Positions 8,701 to 16,523 of a DNA stretch of 64,000 bases are shown in pieces. The first letter of the stretch is position 1, and every line of letters starts with the position of its first letter. Under the pieces are notes generated by a model. That model had not been told where the DNA came from. It saw nothing but the letters and a program-made list of their open reading frames with translations, and searched no databases. Origin of the DNA: Planctomycetes bacterium UBA1146. Lineage in GTDB: Bacteria; Planctomycetota; UBA8108; UBA1146. The DNA lies in assembly GCA_002311345.1 (NCBI GenBank), contig DCAA01000043.1:234-64233 (forward strand). Direction: 5' to 3'. A program made the position numbers and the translations under genes.

Positions 8701-10027
8701 CGAAGCCCTGACTCTGGCCCGACAGGGACTCGAGATGGCGAATGAACTTGGCGATCAACCAGGACGTGCCCTCGCACTCCATCGCGAAGCTGCTGTCTAC
8801 CTGTTCTGCGGTGACCTGGAGGGTGCTGGTGAACGGGTCGAGGCATCGCTGGAAATCAGTCAGCAGCAACGGATGAAGTATCTCGGAATTCGTAATCACC
8901 TTCTCAGAGGTCGTATTCGTCGTTACGAAGGGGATCTACCCGCTGCGGAGGGTGATCTGCTGCGTGCTCTCGGGGTTCACGCCAGAGCAGGCACCGGAGT
9001 CGGCCTTATCGAATGCTTGCTGGATCTGGTAGATCTTCATCTTGTTGCCAAAGACCTGGACCGTGCCCGGGAAGAACTTCAACGTGCGTGCGAGGCAACC
9101 CGGGAAATCTCTCATCCGGGTCTCGTTGGGCAAGTGGCTCTTCGCCGCGCTCGCTTGCAGCGTTGTTCAGGTGTTGAGCCGACAGAAATTCTTGCGGCGC
9201 TGGAAGAGGTCGAGCACAACGCTCGCGACTGCGGTAATCGTATCCTCAGGGCTGCTTCTCTGGTGGAGCAGGCTGAAATTCACATCGAACTACGCAATCT
9301 CGACGAGGCGCGCCAGAGTTACTCCGAGGCCGATGACCTCCATCACGCTTTCGCTGAACAACTTCCACACCCATTGCGCGGACACTACCTGTCGCTCTAT
9401 CGCGTCAGGGAGGACCAGCAGTCTGAAAGGGTGGTCAGGGAAATCTCGCCGGAGGAAACCCCTATCCCCGAAAAAGTCGGCGAGGAAGTTGAACTGAAGG
9501 AAACCGTGGTTCTCGAGCAATCGGATCACGCTGAGGAGATGCTTCGAATTGCTTCCTTGTTGACGGAAGCGGCTTCTGCTTCGCTACCGCGCGTGTTGAT
9601 CCCGAAAGCGCTTGCCTGTCTTGTCCGGTCCACCACTTCGAAGCAGGGCTGGATTCTGGCCAGGAATGGCGACGAGGTGCGAGTGATATGTGGTGCGAAT
9701 CATGATGGTACGCCCCTGAAAGGGTCTCTCGAGCGAATTGCACTGGCAGCCGTCGAGGATGTCTGGGATAGCGGACGGGCGATTCTTGCTCCCCGAGTGG
9801 TCGATGAGTCCCGGGTGCAGGCGATGGAGGAACTCTATTCATCCGGTGTTCAGAGTCTCGCCGTGATCCCGCTGTACCTCGATGGAACGATTCGGGCGGT
9901 CGCTTATCTTGCCGATCCAGATTCCACACAACTGGTCAGCGATTCGGGGAAACTGTTACTCGATGCCCATGCGGGGTTACTGGCGTTACTGCTGCCGAGA
10001 AGTACTGGAGTCACCACACGCTCCTGA
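5798..10027 (+). CDS. Ser/Thr protein kinase with AAA ATPase, helical repeats and GAF domain
   Basis: A 1,409-residue signalling protein. Kinase domain, residues about 14-290: Gly loop LGAGAMG (20-26), Lys44 (VALK), catalytic loop HFDIKPDN (133-140), DFG at 180-182 and APE at 203-205. The loop has Phe before Asp, so this is a non-RD kinase, and about 25 extra residues separate the catalytic loop from DFG. Next comes a STAND/MalT-like ATPase with Walker A GEIGIGKS (358-365) and Walker-B-like LVLNNFHWVDDAS. A long TPR-like region covers roughly 690-1190, and a GAF-like domain the last 160 residues. The order resembles the PknK-type kinases. ATG 5798 is chosen; a GTG at 5759 in the same frame would add 13 residues. 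It is probably cytoplasmic, as no membrane span is visible. Confidence 0.92.
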   Translation: MGSFCAGECINGRYRVIRQLGAGAMGTVLLCEDILQVRRKVALKVLRADRIEDSEEWSKVEYEALTRLRHPNLARVFDFGRVSDSHDWFIVSEFIRGDDLLEASTTFEEDELLDIVVQICRALEYIHVQGYVHFDIKPDNILVTRTRQIGKDQTSKVVQVAEHPDSTDHCLGPPRVKLIDFGLAEKITGTFDFAIKGTLHYVAPEIIDGGTPDRRADLYSFGVTLFQILTGRLPFVAPDGTSTGRIEGCWREEMRADLKGEREYLVDIVLRLLEKDPQQRFSSAREIIHALSAGAGCHWQVETAETQLSYLHSSRLVGRRMELEHLGEAVERSLGVSLRETGKERTADQEKSLMVVSGEIGIGKSRLIDEFAHHLKLREIPVFTGNCPEAVQDAYHPFRSIVEQQALLVGIGSDLFKEYEESLKKICPRLRDADVTGNSESGIRLDRDRVLFMDRLAAFMEEASIEKPCVLVLNNFHWVDDASVALLSRLRQRLQREESQGRILVILTIRDDENRSSAIVEFLEGEQANKSMDELSLKRFGRAQITELIHHVLQVEEIQSTFLDRLQERTGGNPLFIVEMLKVLQEEGIIQREGDAWSIRGGGDLSRVEMPAGVHQALHRRVRVLDEQARSILRLIALHDRPILLKLLELIEGLAGDLRENIRELEARGMVGRTLEAGRPVYSIPQPKLREIVQRDILPAETRRLHGMLAEAIEEHHGDDLAPVREELSHHYQRSDLPERALVHLLAAGDAMTEVHAHEKALEHYQHALLQFEERDDRISDWFAIIERIGDSATVVGDLELAQSSFEIIQEARIDQEQACVELDLYRVRALRKLGKIEELRGDYPGALRLVREASEVVSRLSGEHRVQEQILVLGQLSWLYVCSGDYDRAMTISGEGLSLAGNEEKTAEHALFFSTIGSASLCRGDLEQSLEFHRRSLEIREDLEDVPAVINSLNALSETHLAAGEAVEALTLARQGLEMANELGDQPGRALALHREAAVYLFCGDLEGAGERVEASLEISQQQRMKYLGIRNHLLRGRIRRYEGDLPAAEGDLLRALGVHARAGTGVGLIECLLDLVDLHLVAKDLDRAREELQRACEATREISHPGLVGQVALRRARLQRCSGVEPTEILAALEEVEHNARDCGNRILRAASLVEQAEIHIELRNLDEARQSYSEADDLHHAFAEQLPHPLRGHYLSLYRVREDQQSERVVREISPEETPIPEKVGEEVELKETVVLEQSDHAEEMLRIASLLTEAASASLPRVLIPKALACLVRSTTSKQGWILARNGDEVRVICGANHDGTPLKGSLERIALAAVEDVWDSGRAILAPRVVDESRVQAMEELYSSGVQSLAVIPLYLDGTIRAVAYLADPDSTQLVSDSGKLLLDAHAGLLALLLPRSTGVTTRS

Positions 10028-10221
10028 CAGTTATTGCCGATGCGGTTATCCTCGCGATCATGCGTATCCGGGAGAAGCGCTTCCGGGGTGGGTTTGTCAC
10101 TCCAGAGCAGTTTTCGGGGGGAAGGGTATTCCACCACACTTGGGTACACTCGTGGTCTCGGGTAAAAAGGGGCATGATCTCACCGGCGATGGAACGTGAT
10201 TCTGACGGCAGGGAGAACTTC

Positions 10222-10569
10222 ATGAAGAAGATCGACTGGTGGTACCACCGCAACGGCTGAACATCGTGCAAGCGAGCCCAGGAGTTCCTGGGAGAAGATC
10301 CCATGGTCGGAGAACTGATCGATGCCAAGAAGAAGCGGATCGGTACCCAGGAGGCGCTGGCTCTGGCACGATCGGCGAGACGAGTGCTGGTTGCCCGGGG
10401 CAAGAAGTTTGTCGACTATGACATGCGGAAGGATGCTCCCGGGGATGAAGAACTGGTAAAGGGTATCATGGGGCCCAGCGGAAACCTCAGAGCTCCGACT
10501 CTGCGCATCGGAAAGACGGTGATCGTGGGATATCACGATGAGGTCTATTCTGAAGTGATGGGATCCTGA
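10222..10569 (+). CDS. ArsC-family selenoprotein with in-frame UGA (selenocysteine) codon
   Basis: The gene is 115 codons with one internal TGA at 10258-10260 (residue 13). The first part reads MKKIDWWYHRNG, then TGA, then TSCKRAQEFL, so the TGA is the first position of a U-x-x-C redox motif in a thioredoxin/ArsC-type fold. Downstream, LRAPTLRIGKTVIVGYHDEV carries the cis-Pro loop and last strand of the fold. ATG 10222 has GGGAG six bases upstream, while the next ATG (10303) has no comparable site and would lose the active site. A hairpin at 10277-10292 fits a bacterial SECIS. Annotation databases hold an 'ArsC family (seleno)protein' group that this resembles (from memory). The role is probably thiol/selenol redox chemistry with an unknown substrate. 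The rhomboid gene follows after 13 bases. No selenocysteine machinery lies in the window. Confidence 0.83.
10277..10292 (+). promoter_or_regulatory. Candidate bacterial SECIS hairpin
   Basis: CCCAGG (10277-10282) pairs perfectly with CCTGGG (10287-10292) around the loop AGTT. The loop starts 22 bases after the in-frame TGA and has G at its second position followed by U. Both points fit the known requirements for bacterial SECIS elements (loop 16-37 bases after UGA, G among the first two loop bases). Confidence 0.7.
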
Positions 10570-10582
10570 CGAAGGGGATGAG

Positions 10583-11452
10583 TTGGGTATCTTCGATCGT
10601 GACTACATGCAGAGTTCAGGCAGTACGGGCAGCATGATCCGTAGTATGAGTGCGGTGAAGTTGATCGTCACCATCAACGTCGTTGTCTTCATCGCCTGGC
10701 GCCTCGCCTCGAGAGACTTCATGCAGTACGAGTTCATGACCAGTTGGGCACACCTGGCGAGCGGCCGCATCTGGACTCCCTTGACCGCAGCATTTTCCCA
10801 TTACTCTTTCTTTCACATCCTCATCAACATGCTGGTCTTTCTGTCCTTCGCTCCGGTGCTCGAGGCGCGCTGGGGGAAAGGTCGATTCTTCGCCTTTTAC
10901 CTGGGAGCCGCAATTTTCTCCTCCCTTCTCCATGCTTCGATGGTTCAGTTCGGCTGGCGAGATGCCCCGGCGCTAGGGGCTTCCGGGGCCGTCTGTGCCG
11001 TCACCACTGCCTTTGCCTGTTATTACCCGAAGAGTGTCATCCTGATCTGGGGAATCCTGCCGGCGCCGGCGTGGCTCATCGTGGTCGCCATGTCCCTGTT
11101 CGATCTGAAGGGACTGATCGACCAGAGCGAGGGTATCAGTACCGGAATCGGACACGCAGCCCATCTGGGAGGTGTGGTATTTGCTCTGGGTCTGCTATTT
11201 GTGCTTCCGAAGATGGGTCTCACCGGCTCCAGGAAGTCCTCCTCGCGTTCCCGGGTCGGGGCTCGTCGAGCTCCGGGAGATTACTACCCTGCCGCTCCTT
11301 CCTCGGATGGGGCTTCGGACCGAGACATCGCCGAAGAGGAACGTCTCGATGAGTTGCTCACCAAGGTGAGTCGAGAGGGAATCGACGCACTCGACGAGGA
11401 CGAACGAGAAGACCTTCACCGGATCAGCCGGAAGCGAGGAGATCTTCCTTGA
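10583..11452 (+). CDS. Rhomboid-family intramembrane serine protease
   Basis: The protein has 289 residues and a TTG start at 10583. It has about six membrane spans and the rhomboid dyad: Ser134 in GASGAV and His194 in HAAHLGG. The HILINM segment (His78, Asn82) forms the oxyanion site. The N-terminal region has MSAVKLIVTINVVVF as the first span. The last 80 residues are a cytoplasmic Ser/Arg- and Asp/Glu-rich tail (EEERLDELLTKVSREGIDAL), seen in many planctomycete and myxobacterial rhomboids. Its stop overlaps the TTG start of the next gene. Rhomboids cleave single-pass membrane proteins; the substrate is unknown. Confidence 0.92.
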   Translation: MGIFDRDYMQSSGSTGSMIRSMSAVKLIVTINVVVFIAWRLASRDFMQYEFMTSWAHLASGRIWTPLTAAFSHYSFFHILINMLVFLSFAPVLEARWGKGRFFAFYLGAAIFSSLLHASMVQFGWRDAPALGASGAVCAVTTAFACYYPKSVILIWGILPAPAWLIVVAMSLFDLKGLIDQSEGISTGIGHAAHLGGVVFALGLLFVLPKMGLTGSRKSSSRSRVGARRAPGDYYPAAPSSDGASDRDIAEEERLDELLTKVSREGIDALDEDEREDLHRISRKRGDLP

Positions 11453-11805
11453 GCCTGCTGGGTTTCCTGCGGCAAGGCTATCGCCGATGGAAACTCCGTT
11501 TGCGCGCCAGAAGGATTCTGCGTGGCCTTTTCCAGCAACCCGATCGATTACAGGGAACCTCGCTCAAGCCGGTTCACTTCGGGCGCTGTGATATCGTCGA
11601 AATCGAGCAGTCTGATGATGAGGTTCGATCAATTACCTTCGAGATCCTCAGGCATCCGCGACCTCACCCCTTCTCCCGGCAGTACCACCTGGTCGCCGAA
11701 CGCTGGTCGGTTGTTCTTCCTCATGGCAAGCCTCGACGGTGTGGCTCGGTGAATCTGAGCCGTCTTCGAGGAGGCGATGGAGAACCTCCCGGTTCCTTCC
11801 CTTGA
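11449..11805 (+). CDS. Small basic hypothetical protein
   Basis: The protein has 118 residues, starts at TTG 11449 and overlaps the rhomboid stop by 4 bases. The N-terminal 35 residues are strongly basic (GYRRWKLRLRARRILRG). A predicted beta-rich middle contains DIVEIEQSDDEVRSITFEIL, and the C terminus is Arg/Gly-rich. I recognise no family. The overlap with the protease gene supports it being real; the composition suggests nucleic-acid or membrane-surface contact, which is a guess. Confidence 0.55.
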   Translation: MSLLGFLRQGYRRWKLRLRARRILRGLFQQPDRLQGTSLKPVHFGRCDIVEIEQSDDEVRSITFEILRHPRPHPFSRQYHLVAERWSVVLPHGKPRRCGSVNLSRLRGGDGEPPGSFP

Positions 11806-11894
11806 CGACCCCCGGGTCGAACGGTGACGATCTGGCTTTGATGAAATACCGATGACCAGGAACCGGGTTCGATGGTGGATGGAGAGGGACGAGG

Positions 11895-12938
11895 ATGGAA
11901 CTTCTGAAGGAACTATGTGAGGCCTACGGAGCACCGGGATTCGAGGACCGAATCCGGGCCATCTTCCGTCGTGAGATCGAGCCCCATGTCGATCGGATCG
12001 AGGTCGACGGGATCGGCAACTGCATCGCCATCAAGGAGGGCAAGGAAGGCTCTCTCAAGGTGATGCTTGCCGGTCACATGGACGAGATCGGATTCGTGGT
12101 GAAGCACATCGATGACAAGGGCTTCCTCAGGCTCTCTCCGCTGGGAGGGTTCGATCCGAAGACCCTTATCGCCAAGCGTGTCGCCATCATCACCTCGGAA
12201 TCAGAAGAGATCACAGGGATGATTGGATCGAAGCCGACTCACATCATGACCCCCGAGGATCGTAAGAAGATGCCCACGGTACCGGAACTGTTCGTCGATG
12301 TCTCAATGTCAGCAGAAGATGCCAGAGCGAGAATCGAGATCGGCGACCCGGTGACATTACAGCAGCCTTTCCAGGTTCATGGTGATCGCTGTACCGGAAA
12401 GAGTCTTGATAACAGGGTTTCCATCTACACCTTGATCGAAGCAGTTCGTCGTTACTCCAACGAGAATATCAGTGTGTATGCCGTTGCGACAACTCAGGAG
12501 GAGATCGGCCTTCGAGGAGCGATGACCGCCTCGCACCGGATCGAGCCAGATTGTGGAGTGGCCATAGATGTCACTCTCGCTTGCGACACTCCCGGTGCCA
12601 GTGAACACGAGAAAATTACAGCTCTCGGAGAAGGGGTGGCGATCAAGGTTCATGATTCTTCGAGCATTTCGAATCCGAAGATGGTGAAAGCGATGCGCGA
12701 GATCGCCCGGAAAATGAAAATACCCTTCCAGATGGAGATCTTGACGATGGGCGGCACCGATGCGGGAGGCATACAGCGTGGGGGGAGTGCGGTCCCTGCG
12801 ATCACCCTCTCCGTCCCGTGTCGATATGTTCACACGGTGGTGGAGACCATCGATGCGAAGGATCTGGAAGCGACTGTGGCGTTGCTGGCAGGGTTCCTCG
12901 ATCGGGCTCACGAGATCGACCTCGGCTACGATGGCTGA
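11895..12938 (+). CDS. M42-family metallo-aminopeptidase
   Basis: Two-metal aminopeptidase or endoglucanase-like peptidase of the FrvX/CelM/PepA group, 347 residues, the normal length. Metal ligands and catalytic residues are visible: AGHMDE (His61, Asp63), GKSLDNR (Asp172), the catalytic pair in TQEEIGLRG (Glu202, Glu203), Asp225 (AIDV) and the C-terminal PCRYVHTVVE. GGTDAGGIQ is the oligomer and active-site loop. ATG 11895 has GAGGGACGAGG upstream. The enzyme probably acts in the cytoplasm on short peptides. Its last 13 bases overlap the convergent rsmD. Confidence 0.94.
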   Translation: MELLKELCEAYGAPGFEDRIRAIFRREIEPHVDRIEVDGIGNCIAIKEGKEGSLKVMLAGHMDEIGFVVKHIDDKGFLRLSPLGGFDPKTLIAKRVAIITSESEEITGMIGSKPTHIMTPEDRKKMPTVPELFVDVSMSAEDARARIEIGDPVTLQQPFQVHGDRCTGKSLDNRVSIYTLIEAVRRYSNENISVYAVATTQEEIGLRGAMTASHRIEPDCGVAIDVTLACDTPGASEHEKITALGEGVAIKVHDSSSISNPKMVKAMREIARKMKIPFQMEILTMGGTDAGGIQRGGSAVPAITLSVPCRYVHTVVETIDAKDLEATVALLAGFLDRAHEIDLGYDG

Positions 12939-13525
12939 TCGGCTCGGTCTTTCTCCCAGATGGCGAGACCGGTTTCGCCGTAACTTTTTCCTTCCCGGGC
13001 CTTCAGGCCCAGGGGGGGAGATTCTGCATCCTCCCGACGTGGATGTTCGATGACGATCAGGCCACCTGCTTCCAGCCATTCATCAGCGGAGAGTTGTGCA
13101 GCGAGTTTCCACGGCAAGGAACCGGGGCCGCTGAAATCGGCAAACGGCGGATCGATGAGGATGATCTGGAACGCTCCCCCCGGGGCAGGGTGCTGGGTGA
13201 TCTGGTAGGCATCTGCTTCGAGAATCTTACATTGCGCCTCGATACCGAGGGCTTGCAGGTTGTCGAGGAGCAGATCCAGCACTGCCGGATCCTTCTCGAT
13301 GTGAACAGATTGCCTGGCACCACGGGAGACCGCTTCGATTCCGAGTGCGCCAGAACCTGCGAAGACGTCGAGAACCCGTGCCGCTTCGATCCGATCCTGA
13401 ATACTGTTGAAGAGTGATTCTCTTACACGCGACCGCATCGGTCGTACCACCAAGCCGGCAGCAACCTTGATCTTGCGGCCGCGCAGATAACCGCTGGTGA
13501 TGCGGAGCGAGCCGTTACGGGTCAT
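12926..13525 (-). CDS. rsmD: 16S rRNA (guanine-N2)-methyltransferase RsmD
   Basis: Class I SAM-dependent methyltransferase that modifies G966 (E. coli numbering) of 16S rRNA. It has 199 residues, the usual length. It shows the opening LRITSGYLRGRKIKV, the substrate-contact region RPMRSRVRESLFN, the SAM loop LDVFAGSGALGIEAVSRGA and the catalytic motif IDPPF (Asp125). It lies 18 bases downstream of the cNMP-binding gene on the same strand and converges on the M42 peptidase gene with a 13-base overlap. Confidence 0.95.
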   Translation of the reverse strand: MTRNGSLRITSGYLRGRKIKVAAGLVVRPMRSRVRESLFNSIQDRIEAARVLDVFAGSGALGIEAVSRGARQSVHIEKDPAVLDLLLDNLQALGIEAQCKILEADAYQITQHPAPGGAFQIILIDPPFADFSGPGSLPWKLAAQLSADEWLEAGGLIVIEHPRREDAESPPLGLKAREGKSYGETGLAIWEKDRADQPS

Positions 13526-13543
13526 TGAAGCAGTCCCGGAAAT

Positions 13544-14014
13544 TCAGGAGACCAGGCGATTGTCGGATGCCGCGAGTCGCTGGGCCAGGATACGAGCCAT
13601 GTTGAGGATCACCTTGTAGGCGACCAGGTTTCCCTCCTCGAGCAACTTCTGGAATGGCTCGGCGGGGATCTTCTTGAGTCGACCATCTTCGACGCACATG
13701 ACAGTGGCGCTTCGAACATCACTGCTGATCAGTGACATCTCGCCGAAAAAGGACAGTTCTTCGAGTCGACCGAGAACCTCGTTTCGATTGCCGGACTTGA
13801 GTACTTCGAAGGCACCGGCTGCGATGATGTAAAAGCCATCACCGGGGGTGTCCTGGAGCACCACGGTGTCACTCTTTCGGGCAGAGATATCTTCAGAGAT
13901 GCGCAATAACTGTGAAATCTCGGCTGGTTCGAGTCCCTCGAACAGGGGGACTTTCTGGAAACTCTCGACGTATTCGCTCAACTGCGCTGCTCCCTCTTCG
14001 GGGGGATACTTCAC
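13544..14014 (-). CDS. Cyclic-nucleotide-binding domain protein
   Basis: The protein has 156 residues and consists almost only of a cNMP-binding domain. Residues 22-135 contain LFEGLEPAEISQLLRISED, VVLQDTPGDGFYIIAAGAFEV and the phosphate-binding cassette FFGEMSLISSDVRSATV. There is no DNA-binding helix-turn-helix. Many such proteins occur in planctomycetes and myxobacteria as sensors acting on partners in trans. It is the upstream gene of a likely two-gene unit with rsmD. Ligand (cAMP or cGMP) is unknown. Confidence 0.85.
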   Translation of the reverse strand: MKYPPEEGAAQLSEYVESFQKVPLFEGLEPAEISQLLRISEDISARKSDTVVLQDTPGDGFYIIAAGAFEVLKSGNRNEVLGRLEELSFFGEMSLISSDVRSATVMCVEDGRLKKIPAEPFQKLLEEGNLVAYKVILNMARILAQRLAASDNRLVS

Positions 14015-14110
14015 CCACCGGATCGACCCGGTTGAAGGGCTTCAGGTATAGTCGACACCTTAGCGGTTCCACCGTGAACTCGCAACGATGCCCGGGCAGC
14101 TCTTCCGTCC

Positions 14111-15121
14111 TCAGGATGCAGGTTTGGCGGCTTCCCACCAGGGCGCGAGATCGGCCGGAAGGGGCGCCTCGAACCGCATCGGTTGCTGACGGGTCGGATG
14201 TTGGAAAAAGAGTCTCCAGGCGTGGAGCGCGTGTCGTTCCAGAAGCGCAGGAGGACTCCCCGGTGAGATGGTGGACAGATTGGCGCTGGTCTCGTGGCCG
14301 TACAGGTAGTCGCACAGGATCGGATGCCCGATGGCTCGAAGGTGGACCCGGATCTGGTGGGTCCTTCCGGTGCTCGGGAAGCAATGGATCCAGGCATAAC
14401 CCGGTGCTTTTTCGGGGCAGAGAATGCGGTCGAGTTTCCAGGCGGTGAAGGCGGGGCGTCCTGCATTGTCGTGACGAACCACCCTTTTCTTTGGATTGGT
14501 GAGTGACCGCGCAAGTGGCAAGTCGATCTCACCGGAAGGGGTCCCGGGGATGCCGTGGGTCAGGGCAAGATATTCCTTCGAGACCTCTCGGTCGTGAAAT
14601 TGACGCGAGAGTTCTCGATGAGCCTCATCGGTTCGTGCGATCACCATCAATCCAGAAGTTTCTCGATCGAGTCGATGAACAATTCCAGGACGATCTTCAC
14701 CTCCGATGCTCGATAGTTGATCACTATGGCCCAGCAGCGCGTTGACGAGAGTGTTCTCGGGTGCAGTTCCTGGTGCCGGATGTACGATCATTCCAGCCCG
14801 TTTGGAGATCACGATGATCTGATCATCTTGATGGATCAGATCCAGTTCGTGGTCTTCCGGCAGCGGAACAAGTGATGGTATTGGTGGAGGATCGAAGAGG
14901 AACTCGTTGCCGACATGAACTCGCTGCGACGGTCGACATCGGTTGCCATCACAACTGATGCGGCCTTCTTCGATGAATCGGCGGAAGGCGGATCGAGAGT
15001 GCCCGGGGATTTGCTGAGAGAGCCAGCGGTCGAGCCGTTCTCCTGCATCCGCTTGCTCGACTCGATGGACTTGCGGTGCCGGATCGATGGGGCCTTCGGG
15101 CCCCTCAGTTCCCGTCACCAC
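14111..15121 (-). CDS. RluA/RluD-family 23S rRNA pseudouridine synthase
   Basis: The protein has 336 residues. An S4 RNA-binding domain (DAGERLDRWLSQQIPGHSRS, about 25-75) precedes the catalytic domain, which has the family motif GIVHRLDRETSGLMV with catalytic Asp152, plus VSKEYLALTHG and PSTGRTHQIRVHL. It resembles RluD, which modifies helix 69 of 23S rRNA, but RluC or a tRNA enzyme cannot be excluded. The GTG start at 15121 overlaps the end of the upstream membrane-protein gene by 17 bases. Confidence 0.93.
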   Translation of the reverse strand: MVTGTEGPEGPIDPAPQVHRVEQADAGERLDRWLSQQIPGHSRSAFRRFIEEGRISCDGNRCRPSQRVHVGNEFLFDPPPIPSLVPLPEDHELDLIHQDDQIIVISKRAGMIVHPAPGTAPENTLVNALLGHSDQLSSIGGEDRPGIVHRLDRETSGLMVIARTDEAHRELSRQFHDREVSKEYLALTHGIPGTPSGEIDLPLARSLTNPKKRVVRHDNAGRPAFTAWKLDRILCPEKAPGYAWIHCFPSTGRTHQIRVHLRAIGHPILCDYLYGHETSANLSTISPGSPPALLERHALHAWRLFFQHPTRQQPMRFEAPLPADLAPWWEAAKPAS

Positions 15122-15836
15122 CGGTGGTCGGGGGAGGAGGACCTAGATCTAGCGGTTTGGGATCAGGTTTCTCCCCTGCCTCTGTTACTGGTGGATCCGG
15201 AACCTCGGTCGTCAGGGTCGCATTCGGTATTTCCACTTTCTGGTCTGCAGTTGCGGGGTCGTCAGTATTGGTGTCGGTCCCGGTCACTGCATCATCGCCA
15301 GCTGGAGCGGTAGTTTCCGTCACCTCGGGTGGAGCAGGCTCTGGCAGCACGAAGCCCTCGCTCGATTGCTGTGAACTGCGAAATTCCTGCAAATAGGTAC
15401 CGATGACGTAATCGTCGGGGAAGCGTTGCTGGCTCTGCTCGAGCAAAACGACAGCCTGTTGGCGACTCGCGTCGTCACCTTGATCCCACAGCCAGCGGGC
15501 CACCTTCTCGATGGCGATCGTCTCGATCGCCTGTCCTCTGACCTTTTCGAGCAGTGTGGGATACAGCGCTCGCACTTCATCGACTTCTCCGGCGAATGTT
15601 GCATCGATCTCGTTGTTCCACTGCTGGAGGTCCCGTTCTTTCAGTTTGTCCAGCAGGGAAGGAAGCATGATCAACCCGAGCAACACGACGACCCCGATGA
15701 TGATCGGCGTGGCGTTGATCTTTGCCGCCTTGGCCACCTCGATAGTGAGATTTTCGAGGGTTTCATCGAGTTCGCCAGCATCCTTGTTGGGATCGTAATC
15801 TTTGGTCTCGGGTCTGGCTGGGCCAGTTTTTGCCAT
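15105..15836 (-). CDS. Membrane protein with Pro/Thr-rich tail
   Basis: The protein has 243 residues. A polar N terminus is followed by one membrane span at about 43-60 (ATPIIIGVVVLLGLIMLPSLL). A helical domain of about 95 residues resembles the TPR-like periplasmic part of YfgM/BamD-type proteins (VARWLWDQGDDASRQQAVVLL). The tail of about 80 residues is disordered and rich in Pro, Thr, Asp and Glu, ending PPPTTGG. No catalytic motif is present. It overlaps the pseudouridine synthase gene by 17 bases. Assignment to the YfgM family is only a similarity of layout. Confidence 0.7.
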   Translation of the reverse strand: MAKTGPARPETKDYDPNKDAGELDETLENLTIEVAKAAKINATPIIIGVVVLLGLIMLPSLLDKLKERDLQQWNNEIDATFAGEVDEVRALYPTLLEKVRGQAIETIAIEKVARWLWDQGDDASRQQAVVLLEQSQQRFPDDYVIGTYLQEFRSSQQSSEGFVLPEPAPPEVTETTAPAGDDAVTGTDTNTDDPATADQKVEIPNATLTTEVPDPPVTEAGEKPDPKPLDLGPPPPTTGGDGN

Positions 15837-15889
15837 CTTGGAGTGGTCTCCCTATATCTCATCTTTGCTGCATCGTGGCAGCACCAGGA

Positions 15890-16366
15890 TCAGGAATCTA
15901 CGCCGATACGGACGATCAGTCGCGTCACGTAATTCTCGCCCTTTTTATCCGGCATTCTCTTGATGAGTACTTCGGCGTACTCGCCGGATTTACGGTACCG
16001 GATGTGTTGCTCACCGAAATCATCTTCAGTCGATACAAATTCCCAACCATGAAGCGGCATCTGATGCTTGTACCATGAACTGAGTTCGATGACGGGGCGA
16101 TCTCCCCAGTAGATCACCTCGACGGTCCTCATCGGCAACGGGGCGTGTTCGAACTTGAGATAGGACCAGGATTCGTCATCGAGTTCGAACCCGAATGGCG
16201 CAGGAATATCGTCGGGTTGGTGTCCTTCGACAACGGGGATGGAATCCTCGATCGGAACAAGCCCCTGACACCCGGTCAGGGAAACGCTGATTGCTGTACC
16301 AATCAGTACCAGCCATGCGAGGGGAAACGTTTTTTCATGACTGATCCGAGCCTCAGGCAAGCACAT
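15890..16366 (-). CDS. Small lipoprotein
   Basis: The protein has 158 residues. The start is fixed at ATG 16366 by a perfect AGGAGG six bases upstream; an in-frame ATG at 16384 lies inside the run before this site. A signal peptide ends in a lipobox (SVSLTGC, Cys near residue 33), so the mature protein is an acylated envelope protein. The mature part is mixed alpha/beta with RTVEVIYWGDRPVIELSSWY and YAEVLIKRMPDKK. I do not recognise the family. It is divergent from the ABC permease gene at 16524. Confidence 0.75.
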   Translation of the reverse strand: MCLPEARISHEKTFPLAWLVLIGTAISVSLTGCQGLVPIEDSIPVVEGHQPDDIPAPFGFELDDESWSYLKFEHAPLPMRTVEVIYWGDRPVIELSSWYKHQMPLHGWEFVSTEDDFGEQHIRYRKSGEYAEVLIKRMPDKKGENYVTRLIVRIGVDS

Positions 16367-16523
16367 CCAGGACCTCCTGCTCATTGCGGGGGCTTTGTTC
16401 GAGCACGACTTTCTCCCGTCGGTTGCCCCCGTCGGTTCGCGCAGCATAATCCCCACACGCTCCGGAGGCGAGTCCTCGACCCTTGCTCAGGATTACTCCA
16501 TCCAGGAGTCGGAGGGAACCCAA

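Noticed and set aside
10060..10260. An open frame that ends at the TGA of the selenoprotein gene
   Set aside because: Its last 12 codons are the N terminus of the ArsC-like protein; the upstream part has no ribosome site and no domain. The TGA is better read as selenocysteine.
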